Positions 47,179 through 55,582 of a stretch of 64,000 nucleotides of DNA are shown piece after piece. The stretch is from assembly GCF_947496385.1 (NCBI RefSeq), contig NZ_CANMCP010000004.1:248001-312000 (forward strand). Direction: 5' to 3'. The stretch's first letter is position 1. Each line of letters opens with the position of its first letter. The notes under the pieces are model-generated. The model made no database searches. It worked only from the letters and a program-made list of their open reading frames with translations, and was not told the origin of the DNA. This DNA comes from an uncultured Croceicoccus sp. (GTDB lineage: Bacteria; Pseudomonadota; Alphaproteobacteria; Sphingomonadales; Sphingomonadaceae). Both the position numbers and the translations under genes were made by a program.

Positions 47179-47939
47179 ATCGTGATGCCGCCGTCGACGA
47201 CCATCATCTGCCCCGTCATCCACGCGCCCGCCTGCGACGAAAGGTAGATCGCCGCGCCCGCAATATCGCGCGGATCGCCGAGCCGGCGCATGGGCGTGCG
47301 GGCGGCGGTTGCGTCGTGCACCTCTTCATCCTCCCACAGGGCGCGGGCGAAATCGGTCTTCACCACGCCGGGCGCGATCGCGTTGACCCGGACGTTATGC
47401 TTGCCGTTTTCCACCGCGTAATTGCGGACGAGCTGAAAATCCGCGGCCTTCGACACGTTATAGGCGCCGATGGTGTCCGACCCGCGCAGGCCCCCGATGC
47501 TCGACACGATGACGATGGCGCCGTCCTTCTTCGCGCGCATGTCGGGGAGCGCCATCTGGCACAGCCAGTGGTTCGACAGCACGTTATTGTCGAGGATCTT
47601 GCGGAACTGGTCATCCTCGATCCCGTCCATCGACCCGTAATAGGGATTGCTCGCCGCGTTGCAGACCATGATGTCGACCGGGCCGAGATCGCTGCGCACC
47701 TTGTGCATCATGGCTTGCAACGCATCCTTGGACGAGATGCTCGCCGCGATGGGAATTGCGGTGCCCTTGCCGTGGCGTTCGTCGATTTCGCGGGCGACAT
47801 CCTCGCACGCGTCCTGCTTGCGGCTGCTGATGACGACTTTTGCGCCATGGGCGGCCATCTCCTCGGCGATGGCGCGACCGATCCCGCGCGAGGATCCGGT
47901 AACGACGGCGATTTTTCCGGTGAGATCGAATAGGGACAT
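47175..47939 (-). CDS. Short-chain dehydrogenase/reductase
   Basis: 254-residue classical SDR with TGSSRGIG (14-21), SSRKQDA after beta-2 (Arg-Lys suggests NADP), [30 protein letters not shown] (catalytic Ser, Tyr and Lys), [16 protein letters not shown] and [12 protein letters not shown]. This AASNPYYG variant is common in SDRs of sphingomonad and mycobacterial acyl-CoA gene clusters next to phosphotransferases and acyl-CoA dehydrogenases. ATG at 47939 with AGGAG upstream. Lies 36 bp from the end of the phosphotransferase gene, same strand. Confidence 0.88.
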   Translation of the reverse strand: MSLFDLTGKIAVVTGSSRGIGRAIAEEMAAHGAKVVISSRKQDACEDVAREIDERHGKGTAIPIAASISSKDALQAMMHKVRSDLGPVDIMVCNAASNPYYGSMDGIEDDQFRKILDNNVLSNHWLCQMALPDMRAKKDGAIVIVSSIGGLRGSDTIGAYNVSKAADFQLVRNYAVENGKHNVRVNAIAPGVVKTDFARALWEDEEVHDATAARTPMRRLGDPRDIAGAAIYLSSQAGAWMTGQMMVVDGGITI

Positions 47940-47974
47940 GGGGTAAACTCCTGGCGAATAGGGAAAAAAGGGCG

Positions 47975-49054
47975 TCAGCCGCGGGCGCCGGCGGCCTGCG
48001 CGAAACGCCACGCCTGCTGCGCGAGCGGAACGAGCCGGGCCACGGTCCGCTCGGCCTCGGCGCTGGAGGCATTGCCGTCGATCATGCGCTTCTTGATACC
48101 CTGCACGATGCCGACGAGGCGGAACAGATTATACGCGAAATACCAGTTGAGATCGGGCACGTCGGTCATGCCCGTCCGCTCGCAATAGATCCGCGTTGCC
48201 GTATCGAGCGAGGGAATGCCCAGCGCGTCGAGATCGAGCCCGCCAAGCTGCGCCCCGCGGTCCCCGTGCGGCATCGCCCAGTTCATCGCGAGATAGGCAA
48301 AATCGGCCAGCGGATCGCCCAGCGTCGACAATTCCCAGTCGAGCATGGCGCGGACCGTGGCGCTGTCGGGTGCATAGATCAGGTTGTCGATGCGGTAATC
48401 GCCGTGGATGATCGCGGTGCGCCCCTGCGGCGGAAGCGTGGCCGGCAACCATTCGATCAGCTGCTCGACCTCCGCAATCTCGTCCGTCTGGGAGGCGCGA
48501 TATTGCTTGGTCCAGCGGCGCACCTGCCGTTCGAAATAATTGCCGGGCGCCCCGTAATCGCCCAGCCCCACCGCAACCGGATCGACATTGTGCAGCGTGG
48601 CGAGCGCCTCGATCATGCTGCGGTAGATCGGCCCTCGTTCCTGCGGCGTGCAATCGGGCAGGTCGCCGCGCCAGAACGTGCGCCCCTCCACCATGTCCAT
48701 GACATAGAACGCCGAACCGATGACATCGTCGTCCTCGCACAGCGCATAGGGTTTCGCGACCGGCACGTCGGTGGGATAAAGCGCGCCGATCAACCGGTAT
48801 TCCCGCTCCACCGCATGGGCGGACGGCAGCAGCGGGCCGAACGGCTTGCGGCGCAGCACGTAGCGGCGTTCCGGCGTGTCGAGGCGATAGGTCGGGTTCG
48901 ATTGCCCGCCGGCGAATTTCGTGATCGAGGAAAGCTGCGAAAAGCCGGCGACATGCGTCTTCAGCCAGGATTGCAGCCGCGCCTGGTCGAGTTCGGCACC
49001 GCGGCCCGCGTCCGCGCCCGTATCGCCGCCGTTGTCTGGCCCGTCGTCCGTCAT
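47975..49054 (-). CDS. APH-family phosphotransferase (LvaA/ACAD10-type kinase)
   Basis: 359-residue aminoglycoside-phosphotransferase-fold kinase. FAGGQSNPTYRLDTPERRYVLRRKPFG (nucleotide-binding, catalytic Lys), AIIHGDYRIDNLIYAP (Brenner-type catalytic loop with HGD and N) and MLDWELSTLGDPLADFAYLAM (metal-binding Asp) are all intact. This exact subgroup equals the kinase part of mammalian ACAD10/11 and Pseudomonas LvaA, which phosphorylate 4-hydroxyacyl-CoA, not antibiotics. It leads a minus-strand operon with two SDRs and a thioesterase. The start is ATG 49054 with GGACGG upstream (the preceding in-frame TTG at 49060 is less likely). Confidence 0.87.
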   Translation of the reverse strand: MTDDGPDNGGDTGADAGRGAELDQARLQSWLKTHVAGFSQLSSITKFAGGQSNPTYRLDTPERRYVLRRKPFGPLLPSAHAVEREYRLIGALYPTDVPVAKPYALCEDDDVIGSAFYVMDMVEGRTFWRGDLPDCTPQERGPIYRSMIEALATLHNVDPVAVGLGDYGAPGNYFERQVRRWTKQYRASQTDEIAEVEQLIEWLPATLPPQGRTAIIHGDYRIDNLIYAPDSATVRAMLDWELSTLGDPLADFAYLAMNWAMPHGDRGAQLGGLDLDALGIPSLDTATRIYCERTGMTDVPDLNWYFAYNLFRLVGIVQGIKKRMIDGNASSAEAERTVARLVPLAQQAWRFAQAAGARG

Positions 49055-49303
49055 GGTCAAAACCGTCCCATCCTCTGTCCCGTCTTAATCTGTTTGGGGA
49101 TACTCTATGTTCAAATCGGGCACGGACGCAACCCGGTACGCGCGATTATGGTCCGCCGCATCGGGCGCGAAGGGGCGATATGTTCTGCGTACACCGTCAT
49201 CGGCCGTGGCTGACCTGCGGATTGTACCGAATATTCGAAAAGGGGTTGTCGGGGTGGGCGATACTCCCTTATCCCTGTGCGCGGAATCACCGGGGGACGA
49301 CTT

Positions 49304-49765
49304 ATGGCCATCGATGCGGACACGATCATCGCCGATCTGGTGGGGCAACGCTACCTGTCCGACTGGCTCACTGTGGATCAGCCGATGATCGACCGGTTCG
49401 CCGATGCTACCGGCGATCATCAATTCATCCATGTCGATCCGGAGCGCGCCGCGAAGACCCCGTTCGGCGGGACCATCGCGCACGGGTTCCTGCTCCTGTC
49501 CTTATTGCCCCGGTTGCAGGGGATGGCGGACCGGCCGGAGGTTCCGGGGCTTGTCATGGGGATCAATTACGGCACCGACCGCATCCGTTTCGTGCGCCCG
49601 GTGCTTGCGGGAAGCGACGTGCGCGCCGCGTTCCATGTTGCCGAGGTCACGCAAAAGGCACCCGACAGGTTTCAGCAGACCATCGATGTCGAACTGCACA
49701 CCCGCGGGCAGGATGGGCCAGCCTTGATCGCGCGCTGGCTCGGGCAATTCGTGGTGAGGGGGTGA
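49304..49765 (+). CDS. MaoC-family (R)-specific enoyl-CoA hydratase-like protein
   Basis: 153-residue single-hotdog MaoC dehydratase. The hydratase-2 motif is DATGDHQFIHVDPERAAKTPFGGTIAHGFLLLSLLP (about residues 35-70), with the catalytic Asp and His in place; length and the NYGTDRIRFVRPVLAGSDVRA segment fit the NodN-like subgroup. It hydrates trans-2-enoyl-CoA to (R)-3-hydroxyacyl-CoA. The ATG at 49304 follows GGGGGAC. Its stop overlaps the start of the phosphatase gene (GTGA), so the 49304-51563 genes form a three-gene operon. Confidence 0.88.
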   Translation: MAIDADTIIADLVGQRYLSDWLTVDQPMIDRFADATGDHQFIHVDPERAAKTPFGGTIAHGFLLLSLLPRLQGMADRPEVPGLVMGINYGTDRIRFVRPVLAGSDVRAAFHVAEVTQKAPDRFQQTIDVELHTRGQDGPALIARWLGQFVVRG

Positions 49766-50568
49766 GCGGCGGCGCGCACATGCTGCGCGACCGGCGCGTG
49801 CCATTGGAGGGCGCGCGCAATTTCCGCGATTTCGGCGGTTATACCGGCGCGGGCGGGCGGCGTGTGCGGCGCGGCATGCTTTATCGCGCGAACCGTTTGT
49901 CGAAACTGACGCCCGGCGACATCGCCATGCTCGACACGCTCGCCATCGGGACGGTCTTCGACCTGCGCGCCCGGCGGGAGCGGGAAGCGGACGTCACCGT
50001 GTGGACCCCGCCAGCATTGCAGACCCATCATTTTCGCCCCGGACACAAGCGCCGTTTGATCGACATGGCGATGGACTATCCCGCGACGCGCGAGGGTGCG
50101 GCGGCCCTGATGCACGATTTCTATGCCGAGATGCCCTTTACCATGGCGCATGTCTTCGGCGAGATTCTCGCCCGCATTGCCGATGGCGCGGTGCCGTGCG
50201 TGATCCATTGTTCGGCGGGCAAGGACAGGACCGGCATGGCGGCGGCGCTGATCCTCGCGGCGCTGGGCGTGTCGCGGGACGATATCGTGGCGGATTACAC
50301 GCTCACCGCGCTCGCGCGGCAGGACGTTTCGGATCAGGCCCGCGCGGTTCAGGGCAGCGGATCGCGCAGCGCATTCTACGAACGATTCGGCGCCGAGGCG
50401 GTGGCGGTCCTGATGGACGCGCATCCCGATTACATCGGTGCGGCATTCGACGCGATCACGGAAAAACACGGTTCGGTCGAGGGGTATCTCGACCATCTCG
50501 ACGTCAACGAAAACATGCGGGACCGGCTGCGTGCCGCCCTGCTGATACAAGGAGAGGACACGCCATGA
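49762..50568 (+). CDS. Tyrosine-protein phosphatase (DSP/PTP-like, lipoprotein-less)
   Basis: 268-residue protein of the Y_phosphatase3 family. N-terminal GARNFRDFGGY is the family signature; the P-loop is HCSAGKDRTG, with nucleophile C150 and R156, followed by GMAAALILAALGV. Relatives dephosphorylate phosphotyrosine or phosphoinositides (MptpB-like) or act on unknown small phosphates. In this place a phosphatase for a phosphorylated acyl intermediate is imaginable but unproven. Start is GTG 49762 in overlap with maoC; the in-frame ATG at 49780 is an alternative. It overlaps the next gene by 4 bp. Confidence 0.84.
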   Translation: MSGGAHMLRDRRVPLEGARNFRDFGGYTGAGGRRVRRGMLYRANRLSKLTPGDIAMLDTLAIGTVFDLRARREREADVTVWTPPALQTHHFRPGHKRRLIDMAMDYPATREGAAALMHDFYAEMPFTMAHVFGEILARIADGAVPCVIHCSAGKDRTGMAAALILAALGVSRDDIVADYTLTALARQDVSDQARAVQGSGSRSAFYERFGAEAVAVLMDAHPDYIGAAFDAITEKHGSVEGYLDHLDVNENMRDRLRAALLIQGEDTP

Positions 50569-51563
50569 AAGCATTACTGTCGACCGCGGTGGGCGGGCCC
50601 GAAACGCTGGAGCTGAAGGATATTGCTGCGCCCGAACCGGGCGAGGGGCAGCTTGCCGTCAGGGTCCTGGCCTGCGCGATCAATTACCCCGACGTGCTCA
50701 TCATCGAGGACAAGTACCAGTTCAAGCCCGAACGCCCCTTCGCGCCGGGCAGCGAGATCTGCGGCGAGGTGACGGCCATCGGCGCGGGGGTAGAGGGGTG
50801 GAGTGTCGGCGACCGGCTGATCTCGGTCACCGGGCATGGCGGGCTGGCGGAGCAGATGGTGCTCGACGCGGCAAAGGCGTTTCGCCTGCCCGGCGGGCGC
50901 GACCCGGCGGAAGGCGCGGCCTTGCTCATGACCTATGCGACCACGATCCACGCGCTGATCGACCGCGGAGAGTTGCAGGAGGGGGAAACGCTCCTCGTGC
51001 TCGGCGCGGCGGGCGGGGTCGGGCTGGCCGCCGTCGAAATCGGCAAGGCGCTGGGCGCACGGGTCGTGGCCGCCGTCTCGACCGAGGAGAAGGCACAGGC
51101 CGCGCGCGATGCGGGTGCCGACGATGTCGTGCTCTACGGCCGCGCACCGTTCGACAAGGCGGAATCGAAGGCGCTCGCCGACAAATTCAAGGCCGCCGTG
51201 GGCAAGGGCGGCGCCGATGTGATCTACGATCCGGCGGGCGGCGATTATTGCGAGCCGGCGCTGCGCTCCATCGCGTGGGAGGGGCGCTATCTCGTGGTCG
51301 GCTTCCCGGCGGGCATTCCGAAACTGCCGCTCAACCTGACCCTGCTCAAAAGCTGCGATGTGCGCGGCGTGTTCTGGGGCGCCTTTGCGCAGCGTGCGCC
51401 GGACCGGAACCGGGCCCACGTCGAACAGCTTTTCGCATGGTGGGAGGAGGGCAAGATATCGCCCCGGATCGACCGGACCTGGCCGTTGAAAGAGGGCGGC
51501 GATGCGATCCGTTGGCTCTCCGATCGCAAGGCGGTGGGCAAGGTGATCGTCACGCCGGGCTGA
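50565..51563 (+). CDS. NADPH:quinone oxidoreductase-like medium-chain reductase
   Basis: 332-residue zinc-free medium-chain dehydrogenase/reductase. It has CAINYPDVLIIEDKYQFKPERPFAPGSEICGEV (quinone-oxidoreductase N-domain, no zinc ligands), TTIHALIDRGELQEGETLLVLGAAGGVGLAAVEIGKALG (NADPH Rossmann fold) and GRYLVVGFPAGIPKLPLNL. Family members reduce quinones, enones or enoyl-CoA thioesters; in this operon with a MaoC hydratase an acyl-CoA role is plausible. ATGA overlap with the phosphatase gene and a strong terminator after the stop. Confidence 0.87.
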   Translation: MKALLSTAVGGPETLELKDIAAPEPGEGQLAVRVLACAINYPDVLIIEDKYQFKPERPFAPGSEICGEVTAIGAGVEGWSVGDRLISVTGHGGLAEQMVLDAAKAFRLPGGRDPAEGAALLMTYATTIHALIDRGELQEGETLLVLGAAGGVGLAAVEIGKALGARVVAAVSTEEKAQAARDAGADDVVLYGRAPFDKAESKALADKFKAAVGKGGADVIYDPAGGDYCEPALRSIAWEGRYLVVGFPAGIPKLPLNLTLLKSCDVRGVFWGAFAQRAPDRNRAHVEQLFAWWEEGKISPRIDRTWPLKEGGDAIRWLSDRKAVGKVIVTPG

Positions 51564-51588
51564 ACGCATTTCGGCATCCCGGCACAGG

Positions 51589-51621
51589 AAAATGGCGGCC
51601 CCTTTCGGGACCGCCATTTTT
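51589..51621. terminator. Bidirectional terminator between convergent genes
   Basis: AAAATGGCGG (51589-51598) pairs with CCGCCATTTT (51611-51620); the loop-side CCC/GGG pairs extend the stem with one mismatch. A-run on one side and T-run on the other allow termination of both the 50565-51563 gene and the amidohydrolase gene. Confidence 0.85.
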
Positions 51622-51641
51622 GTTGTGCCTTCCGGACGGGT

Positions 51642-52814
51642 TCAGGCGACGGCCTGCAACGGCTGAGAGGAATAGTTCATCATCGCATAGTAATTGGTGC
51701 GATAGAACATGTCCTTTTCGGTTTCATTGAGATCGTCCATCGTCGCTTCGAACAGGCCGACGGGATCCTTCGTCCCTTCGGGATGCGGGAAATCGCTGGA
51801 GAACATGAAGAGTTCCGGCCCGGCCTCGCGGATCATGGCGCCGACGTCTTCCTTGGGGAAGGGCGTGAATTTCACCGCGCGGCGGATATAGTCCGACGGC
51901 TTCATGGCGAGCGCTTTCAGATACTGATCCGTCTTGCCGAATGCGCGATAGGCGTAGTCGAGCCGGCGCAGGAAATCGGGCACCCATCCCGCCCCGCTTT
52001 CGATGACGCCGCCGCGAAGGTCGGGAAACCGGTCGAACACCCCGTCATAGACCATCGCGGTCAGGAATTCCTGCGGCGCAAAACACAGCGAGGTGAAATC
52101 GGCAAAGCGCAGGTTCTCGCCCCCGCCATGAATGTCGGGCGACCGTTCGCGACCATTGTTGTGATAGCCCTTGGGCTGCGTGATGGTGCCGGTGCCGATA
52201 TGCACCATGAACGGGATGCTGCGATCCGACAGCATCTGCCAGAACGCATCGTGGTCGGGATGGCCGGGCGATTTGTCGCCGCACGGCATCGGCGCCACGC
52301 CCACTGCGCCGGCGCCGGCGTCGATCGCGCGCTTCGCCTCGGCAAAGGCCATGTCCGCATCGTCGAGCGGGACATAGGCCACGTTCACGAGCCGCTTGTC
52401 CCCGTCGCAGAATTTCTGCTGCGCCATGTTGGCCGCCTTCACGAGCGCATATTTGTCGCGCAGGTTTTCGGCCCGGCCCATCGCGGCGAGGCTGGCGGTG
52501 GTAAAGACGAGCTGGCTCACGAAACCATATTTGTCGAGTATGCGCGTGCGTTCGGACGTGTCGAACGCCCCGAACGCGAGCCAGCCCTTGTCCCCGCCGA
52601 TGGGGTCGGCGGCGGCGGCGGCATCCGCCTCCGGATCGTGGGCGCGGCTCTTCGCCTTTTCAATAAGGCTGACCACGCGGCCCGAGGTGTCCGCCTTGTA
52701 GAGATCGCCGTATTTGTCGCGCAGATCCTCGTCGAGAAATTCGTAGATCCAGTCCGCGGTTTCCATCGTGTGGCTGTCGGCGTCGTTGATGACGCGCCCG
52801 TATTCGTAATTCAT
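51642..52814 (-). CDS. Amidohydrolase family 2 (metal-dependent hydrolase/decarboxylase-like)
   Basis: 390-residue TIM-barrel protein of the amidohydrolase_2 (ACMSD/decarboxylase-like) family. NDADSHTMETADW at the N-terminus supplies the DxH-type metal site, MVHIGTG a further His, and MFSSDFPHPEGTKDP the C-terminal Asp. The region PCGDKSPGHPDHDAFWQML and IESGAGWVPDFLRRLDYAYR is typical of those members that occur in actinobacterial and sphingomonad sterol/aromatic clusters. Substrate unknown; could decarboxylate or hydrolyse a ring-cleavage or acyl product. ATG 52814 with AAGGAGA upstream. Divergent from a TetR gene, with a palindrome inside its predicted promoter. Confidence 0.85.
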   Translation of the reverse strand: MNYEYGRVINDADSHTMETADWIYEFLDEDLRDKYGDLYKADTSGRVVSLIEKAKSRAHDPEADAAAAADPIGGDKGWLAFGAFDTSERTRILDKYGFVSQLVFTTASLAAMGRAENLRDKYALVKAANMAQQKFCDGDKRLVNVAYVPLDDADMAFAEAKRAIDAGAGAVGVAPMPCGDKSPGHPDHDAFWQMLSDRSIPFMVHIGTGTITQPKGYHNNGRERSPDIHGGGENLRFADFTSLCFAPQEFLTAMVYDGVFDRFPDLRGGVIESGAGWVPDFLRRLDYAYRAFGKTDQYLKALAMKPSDYIRRAVKFTPFPKEDVGAMIREAGPELFMFSSDFPHPEGTKDPVGLFEATMDDLNETEKDMFYRTNYYAMMNYSSQPLQAVA

Positions 52815-52891
52815 CGTATCGCTCTCCTTGCATCCTGCCTGCCGTTCCATCGCCGGTTTGCGTCATCCGCCGGGCCATGGAGCACGCCGCG

Positions 52892-52921
52892 ATTATGATG
52901 CACTATTAGAGTGCGAGTCAA
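52892..52921 (-). promoter_or_regulatory. Amidohydrolase promoter with embedded palindromic operator
   Basis: On the minus strand TTGACT (52921-52916) and CATAAT (52897-52892) are separated by 18 bases. The palindrome GCACT-ATTAG-AGTGC (52900-52914) fills that spacer almost completely. A repressor bound there would block polymerase; the adjacent divergent TetR gene (53118) is the natural candidate. The rest of the 303-bp gap (52815-53117) shows no gene. Confidence 0.6.
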
Positions 52922-53117
52922 GACACACTCGACGTGAATGGAGGATTTGCGTGTCCAGGGCGTATGTTTCCCAGGCTTTATGGAATTTGGATCAGGTCAT
53001 TGCCCGGCCATGTCGGTGCCCGCGGAAGGTGCGGGAAACTGGCGCTTTTCCAGAGCTTGGGTAAAGGAGGGAAAGCCCCGCGCCCATCCGGCCGCGAAGG
53101 ACAAAAGGACACGAGGA

Positions 53118-53726
53118 TTGGCCGAGCACGAGAGTTCCGCAAGCCAGGCCGACCGGCGCGCCCAGATCGTCGCCGCCGCCCGTGCGCAGATCGCGCAGAG
53201 CGGCACGCTGCAGCTCGGCATCGCGCCACTGACCGAATCGCTGGGGATCAGCACGTCGCTGTTCTGGACCTATTTCGCGAATGGCGATGCGCTGGTGGCG
53301 GCAGTGTTCGGCGAGTTGATCGACGAATTGCACGCGGCCGGCCTTGCCCGTGCGGCGCGGGATGGCGATGCCGGCGATCGGTTGCTGCGTTGCGCGCGGA
53401 TCTATCTGAAGTTCCTGTCCGGCGGCGGCTTGCCACTGACCTATTTCGTGCAAGGGGATGCGCTGGCCCATCTGGGCAGCCATGTGTCGGACCGGTTGCG
53501 CGCCGATCTGCGGCAATTGCTGCGCGCGCTGCGCCGGGATTTCAGCCTTTCGGTGCGCGAGGGGTTTGCATGGATCGAAATGCTCGCCGCCATTCCGGAG
53601 GAGCTGGGCCGGATGGTCGGCGCCGATGCCCTCACCCCCGACATGGCGGGCGAGATTTGCGACACGTTGATCGGCGCGGCGATCGACGCGGTTCGCCCTA
53701 TTGCGCGGTCCCGTCCGCCCGCGTGA
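53118..53726 (+). CDS. TetR-family transcriptional regulator
   Basis: 202-residue regulator. The helix-turn-helix is in residues about 10-60 (ADRRAQIVAAARAQIAQSG...LTESLGISTSLFWTYFANGDALVAAVF), followed by a helical ligand-binding domain with no recognised family. The start is set at a TTG (53118) behind AGGACACGAGGA, which gives the normal TetR length; the frame is open to an ATG at 52938 but that part (MEDLRVQGVCFPGF...) does not look like a TetR N-terminus. Divergent from the amidohydrolase gene; likely its regulator. The 3' end overlaps the convergent next gene by 29 bp. Confidence 0.78.
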   Translation: MAEHESSASQADRRAQIVAAARAQIAQSGTLQLGIAPLTESLGISTSLFWTYFANGDALVAAVFGELIDELHAAGLARAARDGDAGDRLLRCARIYLKFLSGGGLPLTYFVQGDALAHLGSHVSDRLRADLRQLLRALRRDFSLSVREGFAWIEMLAAIPEELGRMVGADALTPDMAGEICDTLIGAAIDAVRPIARSRPPA

Positions 53727-54561
53727 GAGCCGCGACCGCGCGGGTGCCCGCGATGACCGTCGCGAGGCAGAGCCGCGCCACGTCCCAGGAATCGTGCCGG
53801 TTCGCCGCGACCATGCCGCCCGCGCGCATGCACACCTGCGTCAGCGCCGCATTGGTCGCCTGCGCCCGCGCGTCGGGTGCCGTGCCGTCCGCGTGGATCG
53901 CGGCCAGGATCTGGCTGCGCGCGCGGGCGCTGGCGATGGCGCGTTCGTCGCGCAGCCCTTCGCGCACCTCCGGCAATTGCATCAAGGATTGCAGCAAAGG
54001 CCCGCGCAACGCCGCCTCGTGCAGATAGCCGGTAATCGACAGGACGAGCCGTTCGCGCGGATCATGGCCGCGCGGCTGGCGCGAGGGGCGCCCCGGCCCG
54101 CCCCGCCGCAATTCGCGATAGGCCAGCGCCATCAGCAATTCGCGCCGCCCGGCATAGCAATTATGGGCCTGCGCCTCGCTGATCCCCGCATCGCGGGCCA
54201 CCTGGCGCAGCGAGATTTCGCGCGGGCCGCGCGTCCGCGCGATCTCCGCCGCGATGTCGAGCAGATGTTCGCGCCGGCGCGCAATGGGCATGCGCGTGCG
54301 TTTCGGCGCGGCATCCCCGCCGCCCGTTGCCACGCTGGGAAGCGGCGGCTTCTCGACCGTGTCGCGCCCCTTCGCGGACCAGAACGCGCGCGGCGGGCGC
54401 GGCACGTCCATCCGGTCGCAAAGCCGGGCGAAACCGGTGGGCGACATCCCGATCCGCGCCGCCGCCTGCGCAAGCGGCGCCTCCCACGCCAGCGCGTAAA
54501 GCTCCTCCCGCGAGGGGCGGGCGGCGGCGGATGTCACGTCGGTGTCACGGGCCTGGCTCAT
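53698..54561 (-). CDS. Two-HTH regulator: N-terminal HTH plus TetR domain
   Basis: 287-residue regulator with two DNA-binding modules. Residues about 16-70 (SREELYALAWEAPLAQAAAR, then IGMSPTGFARLCDRMDVPRP and PRAFWSAKGRD) resemble an HTH seen at the N-terminus of many uncharacterised proteins, with the PVPPRGYWA-type ending. After a charged linker, residues about 97-150 form a TetR HTH (REHLLDIAAEIARTRGPREI, VARDAGISEAQAHNCYAGRR), followed by a helical effector domain. The ATG at 54561 (MSQARDTD) is the best start, although its ribosome site is weak. Convergent with the preceding TetR gene. Target unknown; possibly the divergent epimerase/SDR pair. Confidence 0.77.
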   Translation of the reverse strand: MSQARDTDVTSAAARPSREELYALAWEAPLAQAAARIGMSPTGFARLCDRMDVPRPPRAFWSAKGRDTVEKPPLPSVATGGGDAAPKRTRMPIARRREHLLDIAAEIARTRGPREISLRQVARDAGISEAQAHNCYAGRRELLMALAYRELRRGGPGRPSRQPRGHDPRERLVLSITGYLHEAALRGPLLQSLMQLPEVREGLRDERAIASARARSQILAAIHADGTAPDARAQATNAALTQVCMRAGGMVAANRHDSWDVARLCLATVIAGTRAVAALTRADGTAQ

Positions 54562-54694
54562 GGTGGTGCCGATTATGGGCGCATTCGCCGTCTTTGCCAA
54601 ATCGGATCATCCGTTTTGACGGGAGCTTTCGCGGCGCTGTCCCGTTATGGTTTCGTCTCGCCCGCCCGTCCCCGAACAAGTCCGAGAGAGCATC

Positions 54695-55582
54695 ATGACC
54701 GATCCGAGCCGCAGCGCGACCATTTGGGGCGGGGGCATGTCCGCGCGGATCGATGCCGATGGCGCACAGCTCATGACGCTCGACGACGATGCGGCGGGGC
54801 CGCTGCTCTGGGATGGCGATCCGCAATTCTGGACCGGGCGCTCGCCGATCCTCTTTCCCGTCATTGGCTGTGTGGCCGGGAATGCCTACCGGCTCGACGG
54901 GCGCGAATATCCGATGACGAAGCATGGGTTCGCGCGCGACAATCGCTTCGCCCTCGACATGGTCGCGGCGGACCGTGCCCGTTTCACCCTCACCGAAAAT
55001 GCGCGGCCCGGCGCCGACTATCCGTTCGCGTTCGCGCTTTCCCTGACCTATGCGCTGGACGAGGGCGGGCTTTCGATGACGGCGCACATCGCCAATCGCG
55101 GCGATCGGCCCATGCCGGCGAGTTTCGGCTTCCATCCCGCCCTGCGATGGCCGCTTCCCTATGGCGGGGAGCGCGAGGACCATGCCGTGGTGTTCGCCGA
55201 TGCAGAGCCTGAACCGATCCGCAGGCTGAATCCCGATGGCCTGCTTCGGGATGAACGCATTGCGACGCCGGTGGACGGCGACACGTTGATCCCCCGCGAC
55301 GCGATGTTTGCAGAGGATGCGCTGATCTTCGATGCATTGCGGAGCCGGCGCGTGCTGTTCGGCGTGCCGGGGCGGACGCGGCTGGAGGTTGGCTTCGACG
55401 ATTTTTCGGTGCTCGGCATCTGGACCAAACCGGGGGCGCCGTTCCTGTGCATCGAACCGTGGCAGGGCATCGCCGATCCGGTCGGCTTCGACGGCGACAT
55501 TTTTGCAAAGCCCGGCATCATGGCCATCGCGCCCGATGACACCCGCACGCTCACCATGACCATCAGGAAACGACCCGTATGA
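54695..55582 (+). CDS. Aldose 1-epimerase family protein
   Basis: 295-residue galactose-mutarotase-fold protein of the LacX/YeaD-like subgroup. RSPILFPVIGCVAGNAYRLDGREYPMTKHGFARDNRF is the conserved N-terminal region with the Arg and His near the sugar site, and SFGFHPALRWPLPY holds the second catalytic His. Members interconvert sugar anomers, but substrates are mostly unknown. It overlaps the following SDR by 4 bp (ATGA), so the pair may feed a sugar into oxidation at C1. Confidence 0.86.
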   Translation: MTDPSRSATIWGGGMSARIDADGAQLMTLDDDAAGPLLWDGDPQFWTGRSPILFPVIGCVAGNAYRLDGREYPMTKHGFARDNRFALDMVAADRARFTLTENARPGADYPFAFALSLTYALDEGGLSMTAHIANRGDRPMPASFGFHPALRWPLPYGGEREDHAVVFADAEPEPIRRLNPDGLLRDERIATPVDGDTLIPRDAMFAEDALIFDALRSRRVLFGVPGRTRLEVGFDDFSVLGIWTKPGAPFLCIEPWQGIADPVGFDGDIFAKPGIMAIAPDDTRTLTMTIRKRPV

